A program made the translations under genes and the position numbers. Below, one piece after another: positions 36,338 to 46,380 of a stretch of 64,000 bases of DNA. Origin of the DNA: Microbulbifer pacificus (GTDB lineage Bacteria > Pseudomonadota > Gammaproteobacteria > Pseudomonadales > Cellvibrionaceae); contig NZ_CP137555.1 in the NCBI RefSeq assembly GCF_033723955.1, forward strand, positions 1,895,501 through 1,959,500, given 5' to 3'. Position 1 is the stretch's first letter. The number at the start of each line of letters is the position of its first letter. Under the pieces are notes generated by a model. It did not search any database and was not told the DNA's origin. It saw only the letters and a program-made list of their open reading frames with translations.

Positions 36338-37675
36338 TCAACTGGTTTCCCAGTCTTCCGGTTTTGGCTCGGCCTCCGGGTTTTCCGGCAGCCACTGCGG
36401 CGGATTGCCCACTTCACGGAAGGGTGCGAGCAGCCGCTGCAATTCCGCACGCGGCATGATCACGTGTAATTCGGCATCGCCATTGTCGCGGTAGCTCTCC
36501 CGCTGTACCACATTACTGGCAAACAGTTGCGCACGCAGGCGCGCGTGTTGTGGCGGAATCACCAGTGCGCCATTCACCATCTGGTTGCCGAGACGCTCGG
36601 CGATGGCTTCCACCAGCAGATCGCAGCCGGCGCCGGTGACTGCCGACAGCCATACCGCCCGCGGCACACCCTGGTCGTCGCGATCGATACGCGGCTCCAT
36701 ATCCGCCAGCAGATCAATTTTGTTGTACACCATCAGGTGCGGCAGTTCCGCCGCGCCGATTTCCTCAAGCACCAGCTGCACCTCTTCGATCAGGTGCAGG
36801 CGGTTTTCCGCCGCGGCATCCACCACGTGCAGCAGCAGCGAAGAGCTCGCGGCCTCTTCCAGGGTGGCGCGGAACGCCTCGACCAGGCGGTGCGGCAGGT
36901 GAGAGATGAACCCCACCGTGTCGGCCATGATCATCGCCCCCACATTCGGCAGGTCCACCCGGCGCATGGTGGGGTCCAGGGTCGCAAACAGCTGGTCGCG
37001 CACATAGACGTCGGCGTCGCTGACGCGGTTGAACAGGGTGGATTTACCGGCGTTGGTATAGCCCACCAGGGATACGGTGGCGACATCCGCGCGGGAGCGC
37101 GCACGACGCCCCTGCTCGCGCTGACGGCGCACCTTGTCCAGGCGTTTTTCGATGGCGTCAATGCGCGCGCGCAACAGGCGACGGTCGGTTTCCAGCTGGG
37201 TTTCACCGGGACCGCGCAGGCCGATACCACCCTTCTGGCGCTCCAGGTGGGTCCAGCCCCGCACCAGGCGGGTGGACATATGGCGCAGCTGCGCCAGCTC
37301 AACCTGCAACTTGCCCTCGTGGGTACGGGCGCGCTGGGCGAAGATATCGAGAATCAATCCAGTGCGGTCGAGCACCCGGCACTTGAGCTCGCGCTCGATA
37401 TTGCGCTCCTGGCTCGGCGACAAGGTGTGATCGAAAAGCACCAGCTCTGCACCGTGTTTTTTCACGGTCTCGTTGATTTCTTCCAGCTTACCTTTACCGA
37501 CGAAGGTTTTGGGGTCTGGCTTGGCGCGGGTGCCGAAGATGAATGCCACCGGATCGGCACCGGCCGACAGTGCCAACTCTTCAAATTCACGGGGGTCATC
37601 GGGGCTGTCGATGGCGGAAAGTTCCAGGTGTACCAGCACCGCAAGTTCACCGGATTCCGGGCGATCAAAAAACAA
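36338..37675 (-). CDS. hflX: GTPase HflX, ribosome-splitting factor
   Basis: 445 residues. The N-terminal HflX domain contains GADPVAFIFGTR and FVGKGKLEEI. A long helical linker then reads QRARTHEGKLQVELAQL and GGIGLRGPGETQLETDRR, which are family signatures. The GTPase domain follows, with G1 GYTNAGKST, G3 DTVGF and G4 NKID. It splits stalled ribosomes under heat stress. The start is TTG at 37675, with AAGAGA upstream; starting with MFFDRP agrees with other HflX proteins. A terminator lies only 20 bases before the start, so hflX expression may depend on readthrough from hfq or a hidden promoter. Confidence 0.95.
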   Translation of the reverse strand: MFFDRPESGELAVLVHLELSAIDSPDDPREFEELALSAGADPVAFIFGTRAKPDPKTFVGKGKLEEINETVKKHGAELVLFDHTLSPSQERNIERELKCRVLDRTGLILDIFAQRARTHEGKLQVELAQLRHMSTRLVRGWTHLERQKGGIGLRGPGETQLETDRRLLRARIDAIEKRLDKVRRQREQGRRARSRADVATVSLVGYTNAGKSTLFNRVSDADVYVRDQLFATLDPTMRRVDLPNVGAMIMADTVGFISHLPHRLVEAFRATLEEAASSSLLLHVVDAAAENRLHLIEEVQLVLEEIGAAELPHLMVYNKIDLLADMEPRIDRDDQGVPRAVWLSAVTGAGCDLLVEAIAERLGNQMVNGALVIPPQHARLRAQLFASNVVQRESYRDNGDAELHVIMPRAELQRLLAPFREVGNPPQWLPENPEAEPKPEDWETS

Positions 37676-37694
37676 GGATTATTCTCTTGGGTTC

Positions 37695-37754
37695 AAAAAA
37701 GCACCAGAACTCTGGCGCCGAACAACAGACGCCCCGGGCATGCCGGGGCGCTGT
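37695..37754 (-). terminator. Tandem hairpins and terminator after hfq
   Basis: First CGCCCCGG/CCGGGGCG (37730-37750), then GCGCCAGA-GT-TCTGGTGC (37701-37718) followed by TTTTTT on the minus strand. It ends 20 bases before the hflX start. The strong form would limit readthrough into hflX and provide the U-tailed 3' end. Confidence 0.75.
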
Positions 37755-37857
37755 CGGTAACTGTATTGCTCAGGTCAACACCACCGCGAACCAATCAACT
37801 CTGGCACCCCTCATCATCAGGAAAGAGACCAGCGCTGGCACCGCGCGGTGTTCAATC

Positions 37858-38139
37858 TCAGCCGAAGGTATCGCTGCCGCCTTCCGGACCAGCGCCCTCA
37901 CCGCCCGGACCCGCCGGGTTCATCAGCGGTACGCGCACAGCGCGGGAAGGTACTACGGTGGAAATCGCGTGTTTGTAGACCATCTGGCTTACGGTGTTTT
38001 TCAACAGCACTACGAATTGGTCGAAAGATTCAATCTGGCCCTGCAGCTTGATGCCGTTGACCAGATAGATAGAAACCGGGATACGCTCTTTACGTAAAAC
38101 ATTCAGGTAAGGGTCTTGTAAGCTGTGCCCTTTTGACAT
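37858..38139 (-). CDS. hfq: RNA chaperone Hfq
   Basis: 93 residues. The Sm core begins [19 protein letters not shown], with the Sm1 region [17 protein letters not shown] and the Sm2 motif [13 protein letters not shown] short Gly/Pro/Glu-rich tail follows. It forms a hexameric ring that pairs small RNAs with mRNAs. The ATG at 38139 has GGAGAAAA upstream and gives the universal N-terminus. Hfq is downstream of miaA with 179 bases between, which likely holds an extra promoter. Confidence 0.98.
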   Translation of the reverse strand: MSKGHSLQDPYLNVLRKERIPVSIYLVNGIKLQGQIESFDQFVVLLKNTVSQMVYKHAISTVVPSRAVRVPLMNPAGPGGEGAGPEGGSDTFG

Positions 38140-38318
38140 CTTTTTTCTCCTTGCCAAAAGATAAACCGCCAGATGACGCACGATCGCGCCCGCGAATCCC
38201 GCGGACTAAAGACGGCCATGGTAATGAGGCGTATAAAAAAGAGCCAAAAGTTAACAAGGCTCTGTGAATAACTGACTGATATGGGCCGGATACACCTGCC
38301 CACTCACGTTATGGCTGC

Positions 38319-39281
38319 TCAACCGAGAAATTTCAAGGCCTCAGTCAACATTTCATCTAATTTGCGCACTTTGCCGCCAGCGTCCTGAGCATAGATGTAA
38401 TGCACATTCGGCCAGCCCCGCAACCAGGTGAGCTGGCGCTTGGCCAGTTGGCGGGTGGCGGCGATACCAGCCTCCAGCATGTGCGGGTAATCCGTGTCAC
38501 CGTCCAGGTATTCCCACACCTGGCGGTAGCCGACGGCGCGGATCGCCGGCAGGTCCTTGTGCAGGTCACCGCGCGCGCGCAGCGCTTTCACCTCGTCGAT
38601 AAAACCGTTTTCCAGCATGTGCTCGAAGCGCAGGGCGATGCGCTGGTGCAGTATCGAGCGGTCGCGCGGCAGGATCGCCAGCTGCTGCACCCGGTAGTGC
38701 GCGAGCGGCGACTCAAGTTCCTGCTCCGCGCGCAGCTGCGTCATGGTCTTGCCCGTGAGGTGGTACACCTCCAGCGCGCGCTCGATTCGCACCGAGTGGT
38801 TCGGATGCAATTGTGCGGCTATTTGCGGATCGACCATTTCCAGCTCGCGGTGCAGTGCAGGCCAACCCTCTTTTTCTGCGCGCGCTTCAATCTGCGCACG
38901 AAATGCCGGGTCGGCCTCGGGCATCTCAGCCATGCCCTGCAATAGAGCCTTGAAGTAGAGCATGGTTCCCCCCACCAGCAGGGGAATTTTCCCCGCCGCG
39001 GTGATTTCTTCCATTGCCGTGAGCGCGTCCACGCGGAAACGCCCGGCGGAATAGCTCTCGGCGGGATCGCAGATATCGATCAGGCGATGGGGATAGCGCG
39101 CAAGCTCCTGCGGGCTCGGTTTGGCGGAACCGATATCCAGCCCGCGGTACACCAGCGCGGAATCCACGCTGATCAGCTCCACCGGCAGGTGGTCGCTGAT
39201 GGCCATGGCCAGATCGGTTTTGCCGGAGGCGGTGGGCCCCATCAAAAAGATCGCGCGGGGGCGAATGTCACCCAGACTCAT
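38319..39281 (-). CDS. miaA: tRNA dimethylallyltransferase
   Basis: Adds a dimethylallyl group to A37 of tRNAs that read UNN codons. 320 residues, with P-loop [11 protein letters not shown] (15-25), [19 protein letters not shown] for substrate binding, and [14 protein letters not shown] near residue 104. An insertion domain and a C-terminal RKLTWLRGW-like stretch (here [10 protein letters not shown]) follow, as in all members. It lies downstream of mutL in the conserved amiB-mutL-miaA-hfq series, 132 bases from mutL. Confidence 0.96.
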   Translation of the reverse strand: MSLGDIRPRAIFLMGPTASGKTDLAMAISDHLPVELISVDSALVYRGLDIGSAKPSPQELARYPHRLIDICDPAESYSAGRFRVDALTAMEEITAAGKIPLLVGGTMLYFKALLQGMAEMPEADPAFRAQIEARAEKEGWPALHRELEMVDPQIAAQLHPNHSVRIERALEVYHLTGKTMTQLRAEQELESPLAHYRVQQLAILPRDRSILHQRIALRFEHMLENGFIDEVKALRARGDLHKDLPAIRAVGYRQVWEYLDGDTDYPHMLEAGIAATRQLAKRQLTWLRGWPNVHYIYAQDAGGKVRKLDEMLTEALKFLG

Positions 39282-39413
39282 TCTGACACCTCTGAAAATC
39301 GTAGCGAGCGGGTGGCTGGCGGTGGCCGCCGGAGCGGAGGCAGCGGAGTGTATAGGTCATACATGAGCATGCCGAGCACCGCCGGACGCCGCCAGGCGCA
39401 CGCGCAGTAGATT

Positions 39414-41315
39414 TTACTGGCCGCGCATAAACCATTTATCCATATCGGACAGTTTAACCTGGGTCCAGGTCGGGCGGCCGTGGTTGCACTGGCCGCTGCG
39501 CTCGGTGCGCTCCATATCCCGCAGCAGGCCGTTCATTTCCGGGATGCTGAGCTTGCGGTTGGCGCGCACCGAACCGTGACAGGCCATGGTCGCGAGGATC
39601 TCATTGATCTGGTTGCCGATGCGGTCGCTGCTGCCCTCTGCGAGCAAATCGCTAAGTACGTCCCGCACCAGCTGCTCCACCGGTGCGCCGTGGAGCATGG
39701 TGGGCACTTGGCGCACCATCAGGGTTTCCGGGCCGGCACGCTGCAGCACAAAACCGAGGGAGGTGAACACTTCCTCGCGCTCTTCAAAACAGTCGGCCTC
39801 GCGCTCGCTCACCGCGAGGCTCACCGGCACCAGCAGTGGCTGCGCCTGGATACCGCCGGCTGCGTGGGCCGCCTTCATCTTTTCATACACGATGCGCTCG
39901 TGGGCCGCGTGCATATCCACCACCACCATGCCGTGTTCGTTCTGCGACAGGATATAGATGCCGTGCAGCTGGGCCACGGCAAAGCCCAGTGGCGGTGTCT
40001 CGCTCGCCGATTCCGCCGGCATCGCCTGGGACCAGGACGGCGCCGCCGTCGCAACCGGCAATTCGCGCACGCCGCCTTCATAGGGACGATGCAGCTCACC
40101 ATAGCTTTGCATCTGCTGCTGGATACGTTCCGGCGAGCCGCGCTCACCGAAACCGGCCTGTGGATAACTTCCAATTCCCGCCGGCGATGCAATGCTGGGC
40201 GCCTGGGTCAGGGACATGCGCTCCTGTCCGGCAAACTCACCGGCGGCGATTCCGGACACCTGCGGCGCGGCTTGTACGTGCTCATCCCGCTGCCCATCTT
40301 TATCGCCGGGGCGCACATCCGCCAGCGCGCGGTGCAGGGAGCCGAACAGGAAGTCGTGCACCAGGCGGCTGTCGCGGAAGCGGACCTCGTGTTTGGTGGG
40401 GTGCACGTTCACGTCCACCGCCGCCGGGTCCAGCTCCAGGTAGAGCACGAAGGCGGGATGACGGCCGTGGTACAACACATCGGCAAAGGCGCGGCGCACC
40501 GCATGGCTCACCACGCGGTCGCGGATGGCGCGACCGTTGACGTAGAAAAACTGCAGGTCGGCCTGGGAGCGGGAAAATGCCGGCTCCGCTACCCACCCCC
40601 ACAGGCGCAGGCCACTGCGCTCCATGTCGATATGCAGCGCGTTCTGCATAAACGCCGGCCCGCACAACTGCGCTACGCGACGCTCCATTTCCGCCCTGGT
40701 CGTACCGCCACGCAGGTTGTGCACGCCCTTGCCGTTGTGGCGCAGACTGATGGACACATCAAAGCGGGAAAGCGCGAGGCGCTTGATGGTTTCGTCGACG
40801 CGGCTGAATTCGGTTTTTTCGGTGCGCAGGAATTTTCTGCGCGCAGGAGTATTGAAAAACAGGTCCCGCACTTCCACCGTGGTGCCGCGGGGATGCGCGG
40901 CGGGTGCCAGCTGGGTCTCCATCTCCCGCCCTTCGGCGGTCACCACCCAGCCCTTGCCGGTGTCGTCGCGACTGCTTGTCAGTGACAGCCGGGCGACGGA
41001 GGAGATACTAGCGAGCGCCTCGCCGCGGAAACCCAGTGTGGCGACGGCTTCGAGGTCTTCGAGCGCGTGGATCTTGGAGGTGGCGTGGCGGGCGAGAGCT
41101 AGGTGCAGGTCGTCTTTTTCGATCCCCTTGCCGTTGTCCCGCACCATGATGCGCTTGACCCCGCCCCCGTCGAGATCCACTTCCAGCCTAGAGGCACCGG
41201 CGTCGAGGCTGTTTTCCAGCAGCTCTTTGATCACGGATGCGGGGCGCTCGACCACCTCACCGGCGGCGATCTGGTTGGCGAGTCTTGGGGAGAGTAATTG
41301 GATATTGTCGGGCAT
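39414..41315 (-). CDS. mutL: DNA mismatch repair protein MutL, endonuclease type
   Basis: 633 residues. The N-terminal GHKL ATPase has [17 protein letters not shown] and GFRGEAL motifs. A Pro/Ser/Gln-rich linker (about 335-435) comes next. The C-terminal dimerisation domain contains [12 protein letters not shown], which fits the DQHA(X)2E(X)4E metal motif of nicking MutL proteins, plus ACHGS and CNHGRP motifs that complete the site. E. coli MutL lacks these because it uses MutH, whereas Pseudomonas MutL has them. So strand incision is predicted to be by MutL itself. The start MPDNIQLL is standard. A small hairpin sits just before the start. Confidence 0.96.
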   Translation of the reverse strand: MPDNIQLLSPRLANQIAAGEVVERPASVIKELLENSLDAGASRLEVDLDGGGVKRIMVRDNGKGIEKDDLHLALARHATSKIHALEDLEAVATLGFRGEALASISSVARLSLTSSRDDTGKGWVVTAEGREMETQLAPAAHPRGTTVEVRDLFFNTPARRKFLRTEKTEFSRVDETIKRLALSRFDVSISLRHNGKGVHNLRGGTTRAEMERRVAQLCGPAFMQNALHIDMERSGLRLWGWVAEPAFSRSQADLQFFYVNGRAIRDRVVSHAVRRAFADVLYHGRHPAFVLYLELDPAAVDVNVHPTKHEVRFRDSRLVHDFLFGSLHRALADVRPGDKDGQRDEHVQAAPQVSGIAAGEFAGQERMSLTQAPSIASPAGIGSYPQAGFGERGSPERIQQQMQSYGELHRPYEGGVRELPVATAAPSWSQAMPAESASETPPLGFAVAQLHGIYILSQNEHGMVVVDMHAAHERIVYEKMKAAHAAGGIQAQPLLVPVSLAVSEREADCFEEREEVFTSLGFVLQRAGPETLMVRQVPTMLHGAPVEQLVRDVLSDLLAEGSSDRIGNQINEILATMACHGSVRANRKLSIPEMNGLLRDMERTERSGQCNHGRPTWTQVKLSDMDKWFMRGQ

Positions 41316-41500
41316 TGGGAGTCTGTGCCACCCCGCTTTCGGGGTTCTCTGTATTGCTGTGGCGCCGAAGCACCTGGTATGACTTTTCTACTTCATCAGA
41401 AACGGTGACCTGGCTCGAACACGATACCTGGGTGCGAAGGCTGACTGCCGCCACGACGGCAAGAACCTAGCTCCGCAGCCGCACCAAGGAAGCACCAAAC

Positions 41501-42829
41501 TCAACCCGAGGGAATAGTTAGCGTCTGACCCACACGAATCATGGAAGTCTCCATGCTGTTGGCCTTCTTCAGGTCCGCCACCGAAATGTTGTAGCGGGCC
41601 GCGATGCCGGACAGGGTATCACCACGTGCGATGGTGTGCCTGCGATCCGTGCGGCTGCCATTGGAAGCGAGCCAGCTGCCAGCCGGTGGCCGCGAGGTGA
41701 AGTGGGCCACGATACCGTCGCTGAGCTTTTCCGCCATGCGCTTCTGGAACGATGGGTCACGCAGCCGGCGCGCCTCATCCGGGTTGGTAATAAATCCGGT
41801 TTCGACCAGGATCGACGGCACATCCGGGTTGCGCAGCACCGAGAAATTCGCCTGCTCCACCTTCTTTTTGTGCAGATGGGTAAAGCTGCCGATCGAGTTC
41901 AATACACTGCTGCCCACATCTAGGCTCGTGTTCATGGTCGCGGTCATGGCGAGATCCAGCAGTACTCCGGCAAGGGTATCGTCCTTGTCGCTGAGGCTGA
42001 GGCTGCCGGCACCACCGATCAGGTCAGACTCATTTTCCCGCTGGGCCAGAAAGCGCGCAGTCTCACTGGTCGCCCCACGCGAGGACACCGCGTAAACACC
42101 AGCACCGCGGGCATCCTTGCGGGAAAATGCATCCGCGTGAATCGACACAAACAGGTCCGCACGCAATTGCCGGCCCTTCTTTACCCGGTCGCGCAGGGGA
42201 ATGTAGTAGTCACCGGAGCGCACCAGTTTTGCAGAAAACCCGGACTTGCGATCAATCGCCTCGTGCAGGTAGCGGGAGATTGCCAGCACCACGTCCTTTT
42301 CCCGCAGGCCGCCAGGACCAAGGGCTCCCGGGTCCTCACCGCCGTGACCAGCGTCAATGGCAACCACGATATCGCGCTGGCCGCTGTCGTGGACCTGCTC
42401 GATGGTTTTTTCTTCCACCTTGTCGCGATCGTGCAGGTCGATCACCAGACGGTCGGGAAGGGTTTCGTGGCGGCGCAGGGCGAAGCTGCGCGGGTTTACC
42501 GGCTGCTTCAGATCCAGTACTACCCGCAGGTCGCGCTTGTCCTTGGTGGCATAGCGAACGCCGGAGATGGGGGTATCCGTAAGCGGTAGGTCGGCCATGG
42601 AGGCCCCGAGAGTCGCCCCACTCACATCAATCACCACGCGATCGGGGTTCTGCAGGGTAAACAGTTTGTGCTCGGCGGGGCCGTCCAGATCGAACACCAG
42701 ACGGGTGTGGTCCGGCGCACGCCACAGGCGCACACCCTCCACTTCTGCAGCGAAGACGGGCTGCGCGATGGAAACCGCCAGCGTAAACAAAATGGTCGTA
42801 AGTCGCACCGGCAACCCTGCTCCGATCAT
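41501..42829 (-). CDS. amiB: N-acetylmuramoyl-L-alanine amidase AmiB-type with LysM
   Basis: 442 residues, periplasmic. It has a signal peptide (about 1-27), then the AMIN domain (28-130) that targets it to the septum. The zinc amidase-3 domain (about 153-375) has DAGHGGEDPGA, then SIHADAF and a late ETGFITN stretch containing the catalytic Glu. A C-terminal LysM module (about 397-440) starts at HTIARGDTLSGIA and ends LTIPSG. It splits septal peptidoglycan during daughter-cell separation, activated by EnvC/NlpD-like factors. Located in the standard tsaE-amiB-mutL order. Confidence 0.95.
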   Translation of the reverse strand: MIGAGLPVRLTTILFTLAVSIAQPVFAAEVEGVRLWRAPDHTRLVFDLDGPAEHKLFTLQNPDRVVIDVSGATLGASMADLPLTDTPISGVRYATKDKRDLRVVLDLKQPVNPRSFALRRHETLPDRLVIDLHDRDKVEEKTIEQVHDSGQRDIVVAIDAGHGGEDPGALGPGGLREKDVVLAISRYLHEAIDRKSGFSAKLVRSGDYYIPLRDRVKKGRQLRADLFVSIHADAFSRKDARGAGVYAVSSRGATSETARFLAQRENESDLIGGAGSLSLSDKDDTLAGVLLDLAMTATMNTSLDVGSSVLNSIGSFTHLHKKKVEQANFSVLRNPDVPSILVETGFITNPDEARRLRDPSFQKRMAEKLSDGIVAHFTSRPPAGSWLASNGSRTDRRHTIARGDTLSGIAARYNISVADLKKANSMETSMIRVGQTLTIPSG

Positions 42830-42881
42830 TATTATTGCCCTGTCGAGTTGTTAGCGCGCCTCTCTCCGTGAAATGCGCGGC

Positions 42882-43379
42882 TCAGTTTTCCGCGAAGTGT
42901 GCGCCGGCCAATACCGATGCCCCGGCGTCACTCTCTGCGATTAATTTTAGTTCGCGGCCCGCGCCCTGTAATTGCAGCGCCAGCCGCAGATCCGGTGCTG
43001 GCAATACGCCCACACCGCGCTCGGACCACTCCACCAGGCTCAGGCTACCGCGGCCGAAATAATCCCGCACCCCCATGTACTCCAGTTCCTCGGCGTCACC
43101 CAGGCGATAGAGGTCGAAGTGATACACACGGAAATCGGTAAATTCGTAGGGCTCCACCAGGGTGTAGGTGGGGCTCTTTACCGCACCGTAGTGACCAAAC
43201 GCACGCAACACACCGCGACTGAATGTGGTCTTGCCTGCACCCAGCTGGCCGCCGAGAAAAATCACCAGGCCTGCGGCCATTCCCGCGTCGATACACGCTT
43301 GCCCCAGCACTTCGCCGGCAGCGACGGTGGCTGCCTCGTCGGCCAGATACAGCGTTTTTTCCACAGGCTGTGCGCTCAA
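42882..43379 (-). CDS. tsaE: tRNA threonylcarbamoyladenosine biosynthesis ATPase TsaE
   Basis: 165 residues with P-loop GGQLGAGKTTFSRG near residue 43-56, SPTYTLVEPY and the YHFDLYRLGDAEELEYMG stretch typical of TsaE. It works with TsaB and TsaD to make t6A at position 37 of ANN-decoding tRNAs. The start appears to be TTG at 43379, supported by GAGGATAAAA upstream and by the family's N-terminal length; no nearby ATG would keep the P-loop. It begins 10 bases after the nnrDE stop. Confidence 0.93.
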   Translation of the reverse strand: MSAQPVEKTLYLADEAATVAAGEVLGQACIDAGMAAGLVIFLGGQLGAGKTTFSRGVLRAFGHYGAVKSPTYTLVEPYEFTDFRVYHFDLYRLGDAEELEYMGVRDYFGRGSLSLVEWSERGVGVLPAPDLRLALQLQGAGRELKLIAESDAGASVLAGAHFAEN

Positions 43380-43389
43380 GCTTTTATCC

Positions 43390-44892
43390 TCAGTCCACCA
43401 GTGCGCGGATATGCAGCAACAGGTCCGTGGCCAGCAGGCCGCGCTGTCCTTCGGCCGCGGCGCGGTTGCCGGCTTCGCCGTGCAGCCATACCCCGAGGCG
43501 CGCCGCCGCCGGCAGCGTCATACCCTGGCCGATCAATGCGGCAATTACTCCGGTGAGCAGGTCGCCCATACCGCCGGAGGCCATACCGGGATTGCCGGTG
43601 TTGATCACATCCACACCCTCGACATGGGCAATCACCGTGCCCGCGCCTTTTAATACCACCACGCCACTGAATTTTTCCTGAATCGCTTTGGCCGCAGCGA
43701 CCGGATCAGCGGCGACCTCCGCGCTGGCAACGCCCAGCAGTCGCGCCGCTTCTCCCACATGGGGTGTCAGCACCCAGTCGTCGCGCTTGATGCCGGCGAG
43801 TACGCGGCCGCCGGCGAGAATATTCAGCGCATCCGCATCCAGTACCAGTGCGCCGTGGGCGCGTCCCGCGCGGGCGAGCAACTGCTCACTCCAGGGGGAC
43901 TGGCCGAGGCCCGGGCCTACGGCGATCACATTCGGCGCCTCCAGCAGCGGCTCCAGCTCCTGACCCGACACCACCGGGTGCGCCATTACCTCCGGGCGCC
44001 GGGTGAGCGATGCCACCACATGCTCAGGGCGCGTTGCCAGTGAAATCAGGCCGGCACCACAGCGCGCAGCAGACTCCGCCGCCATCAGCGCGGCACCGCC
44101 AAAGCCGTGATCACCGCCGACAATCATCACATGGCCAAACTGGTTCTTGTAGCTGTCTGCAGCGCGCGCCGGCAGTCGCTCGAGACTGTCGCCGCTGTGG
44201 CGGACCAGCAGCGCAGGCACCTGGGCATAAATTTCCGGCGCTGCGCCCAGATCCTCGAAAACGACCTCACCCGCGAGCGCGGGACCGCGGCCGAGAAACA
44301 GGCCGGCCTTGCGGCCGATAAAGGTGACGGTCGCATCCGCCCGCACTGCATCAATGGCGAAGCCGCTGTCCGCGTTCAGGCCGGAGGGCAGGTCCACCGC
44401 CAGCACCGGTGCGGACGAGCGGTTGAGGTGTGCGATGGCCGCATCGACAGGTGCGCGCAGTTCGCCGCTGAAACCGGTGCCCAGCAACGCGTCCACCAGC
44501 ACCGTGTGTTTGTCCACTGGCGGCAGCTCCGCGAGCCCAGACACGAACTTTGCGCCCTCGCGCTCGGCAAAACCGTAGGCTTCCAGCGCTTCGCCTTTCA
44601 GCTTGTCCGCGGGCACCCCCACAAATACCGTCACCGGAATCTGGCGTTGGGCGGCGAGACCGGCAATCACATAGCCGTCACCACCGTTGTTGCCACCGCC
44701 GCAGAACACCTGAATACCGCTTATCTCTGGCCAGCGGCTGCACAGGTAATCGAATGCAGCGCGACCGGCACGCTTCATCAACGCGATGGAAGGAACCTGC
44801 TGCTGACTGATTACAAGCCTGTCCAGCTGGCGCACGGCCTCGGCGCTGTACAGTTTTTGCGGGTGCGACGGAGTGAGATTCTGACTATCCAT
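43390..44892 (-). CDS. nnr: Bifunctional NAD(P)HX epimerase / ADP-dependent dehydratase
   Basis: About 500 residues. The N-terminal YjeF-N domain has FCGGGNNGGDGYVIAG, the epimerase site. The C-terminal ribokinase-like dehydratase has VGGDHGFGGAALMAAESA, VGPGLGQS and the SGGMGDLLTGVI catalytic loop. It repairs NADH and NADPH damaged by hydration. The start is uncertain: the ATG at 44892 has GGA five bases upstream, but ATGs at 44904 and 44919 are in frame. It heads the run nnrDE-tsaE-amiB-mutL and diverges from queG, with the promoters in a gap of about 130 bases. Confidence 0.92.
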   Translation of the reverse strand: MDSQNLTPSHPQKLYSAEAVRQLDRLVISQQQVPSIALMKRAGRAAFDYLCSRWPEISGIQVFCGGGNNGGDGYVIAGLAAQRQIPVTVFVGVPADKLKGEALEAYGFAEREGAKFVSGLAELPPVDKHTVLVDALLGTGFSGELRAPVDAAIAHLNRSSAPVLAVDLPSGLNADSGFAIDAVRADATVTFIGRKAGLFLGRGPALAGEVVFEDLGAAPEIYAQVPALLVRHSGDSLERLPARAADSYKNQFGHVMIVGGDHGFGGAALMAAESAARCGAGLISLATRPEHVVASLTRRPEVMAHPVVSGQELEPLLEAPNVIAVGPGLGQSPWSEQLLARAGRAHGALVLDADALNILAGGRVLAGIKRDDWVLTPHVGEAARLLGVASAEVAADPVAAAKAIQEKFSGVVVLKGAGTVIAHVEGVDVINTGNPGMASGGMGDLLTGVIAALIGQGMTLPAAARLGVWLHGEAGNRAAAEGQRGLLATDLLLHIRALVD

Positions 44893-45025
44893 AGTGTCCG
44901 GCATAGGTGGGTACTGCATTCCAGCTGTGGTCAAATTTTAAACTGTGGCAAAATATCGGTGATTATACCGCCTCCACCCCCAAACCGCCGCACACGGCCA
45001 CCGCCAATTTCGTGACCAACCCTTC

Positions 45026-46144
45026 ATGACGAATACCCCTGACACTCAGACCATGACCGAACTGGCCGCGCAGATTCGCCTGTGGGGGCGGGAGCTGGGT
45101 TTCCAGCAGGTTGGCATTACCGATTGCCACCTCGAACAGCACGGCGAGCGGCTGCACGCATGGCTGGACGCGGGCTACAACGGCGATATGGAGTGGATGG
45201 GTGCCCACGGTGACAAGCGCTGGCGACCGGATCTCTTGGAAGAAGGCACCCTGCGGGTGATCAGCGTGCGCCTGGACTACCTGCCGCCGGACACACAGCC
45301 GGTGCAGGTTCTGAAAGACCCGGGCAAGGCCTACGTTTCCCGCTACGCCAACGGCCGCGATTATCACAAGCTGATCCGCAAGCGACTGGCGCAACTGGCG
45401 CAGCAGATCGATACTTTTTGCGAAGAGCGCGGTATCGAGGCACGCGGCCGCGCATTTACCGACAGTGCGCCGGTGATGGAACGGGCACTGGCCGAAAAAG
45501 CCGGGCTCGGCTGGATCGGCAAGAACTGCATGGTGATCAACAGCCACGCCGGCAGCTGGTTTTTCCTCGGTGAGATCTACACCAACCTGCCGCTGCCGGT
45601 GGATGTAAGCGAGGAGCCAAACCAGTGCGGCGAGTGCACCGCATGCCTGAAGGTGTGCCCCACGGATGCGTTTGTCGATGCCTACACCCTGGACGCGCGC
45701 CGCTGTATTTCCTACCTGACCATTGAGAACAAGGGCCCGATACCGGAGGAGTTCCGCGAGCCGATGGGCAACCGGGTATTTGGCTGCGACGACTGCCAGA
45801 TCATCTGCCCCTGGAACAAGTTTGCCAAACCCACTGGCGAGCCCGACTTCCACCCGCGGCACGGGCTAGACAGCGGCGCGCTGATGGATTTATTCCGGTG
45901 GTCGGAAGAGGAATTCCTGAGGAAAACCGAGGGGTCGGCGATTCGGCGGATCGGGTTCGAGCGGTGGCAGCGGAACCTGGCGGTGGCTCTCGGGAATTCT
46001 GATCCGGCACCGGAAACGGTTGCGGTTTTGGAAGAGGCCCTTGGTTGCGCGACGCCGCTGGTGGCAGAACATATTGAGTGGGCGCTGATGCGGTTGCGCA
46101 GCGGGCGGCGTCGGAAGCGGAAGATCAAACGCCCCTCAGAGTAA
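45026..46144 (+). CDS. queG: Epoxyqueuosine reductase
   Basis: Last step of queuosine synthesis in tRNA: reduction of epoxyqueuosine, using cobalamin and iron-sulfur clusters. 372 residues. The N-terminal DUF1730 region is followed by two cluster motifs: CGECTACLKVCPTDAF (near 196-211) and CDDCQIICPWN (near 255-265). The C-terminal half also carries a HEAT-like segment. The ATG at 45026 is the only reasonable start. Its place between nnrDE and orn is the same in Pseudomonas. A structured repeat copy follows before the convergent orn gene. Confidence 0.95.
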   Translation: MTNTPDTQTMTELAAQIRLWGRELGFQQVGITDCHLEQHGERLHAWLDAGYNGDMEWMGAHGDKRWRPDLLEEGTLRVISVRLDYLPPDTQPVQVLKDPGKAYVSRYANGRDYHKLIRKRLAQLAQQIDTFCEERGIEARGRAFTDSAPVMERALAEKAGLGWIGKNCMVINSHAGSWFFLGEIYTNLPLPVDVSEEPNQCGECTACLKVCPTDAFVDAYTLDARRCISYLTIENKGPIPEEFREPMGNRVFGCDDCQIICPWNKFAKPTGEPDFHPRHGLDSGALMDLFRWSEEEFLRKTEGSAIRRIGFERWQRNLAVALGNSDPAPETVAVLEEALGCATPLVAEHIEWALMRLRSGRRRKRKIKRPSE

Positions 46145-46228
46145 ATTCTAGTTTTCTGGTATTGGTGGCTTTTAAGCTGGGGGCATACGGAAGCCAAAAG
46201 CTTACGAAGTAAAAAGACTAGATTTGAA

Positions 46229-46340
46229 GGCGGAGTGACGGGAATCTGTTTTCAAAAGCGTCGGCGACAAGGACGTCGCCGACGCAGCGTACAGGGATGT
46301 ATTCACAGCGGTTTTGAAAACAGATTCCCGGCGCTTCGCC
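46229..46340 (+). repeat. Structured 112-nt repeat element, copy C
   Basis: Outer stem: GGCGGAG (46229-46235) with CTTCGCC (46334-46340, one G-T pair), a 3x3 internal loop, then 19 perfect pairs (46239-46257 with 46312-46330). The stem sequence differs from copies A, B and D but is fully paired. Hairpin 1 is CGTCGGCGAC/GTCGCCGACG (46259-46268, 46275-46284). Hairpin 2 is TACA-GGGA-TGTA (46290-46301), then TTCACAGCGG. A further leading segment (CTTACGAAG) at 46201 is shared with copy D. It lies between convergent queG and orn, in sense to queG. Confidence 0.85.
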
Positions 46341-46380
46341 GCTACCGCGCCTGCCTCCAAACCACCAACACCACCCAAAC

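Noticed and set aside
41316..41500. Possible tRNA or small gene between mutL and amiB
   Set aside because: Only a short ACCCCG/CGGGGT hairpin is seen; no cloverleaf can be drawn and the short frames have no support.
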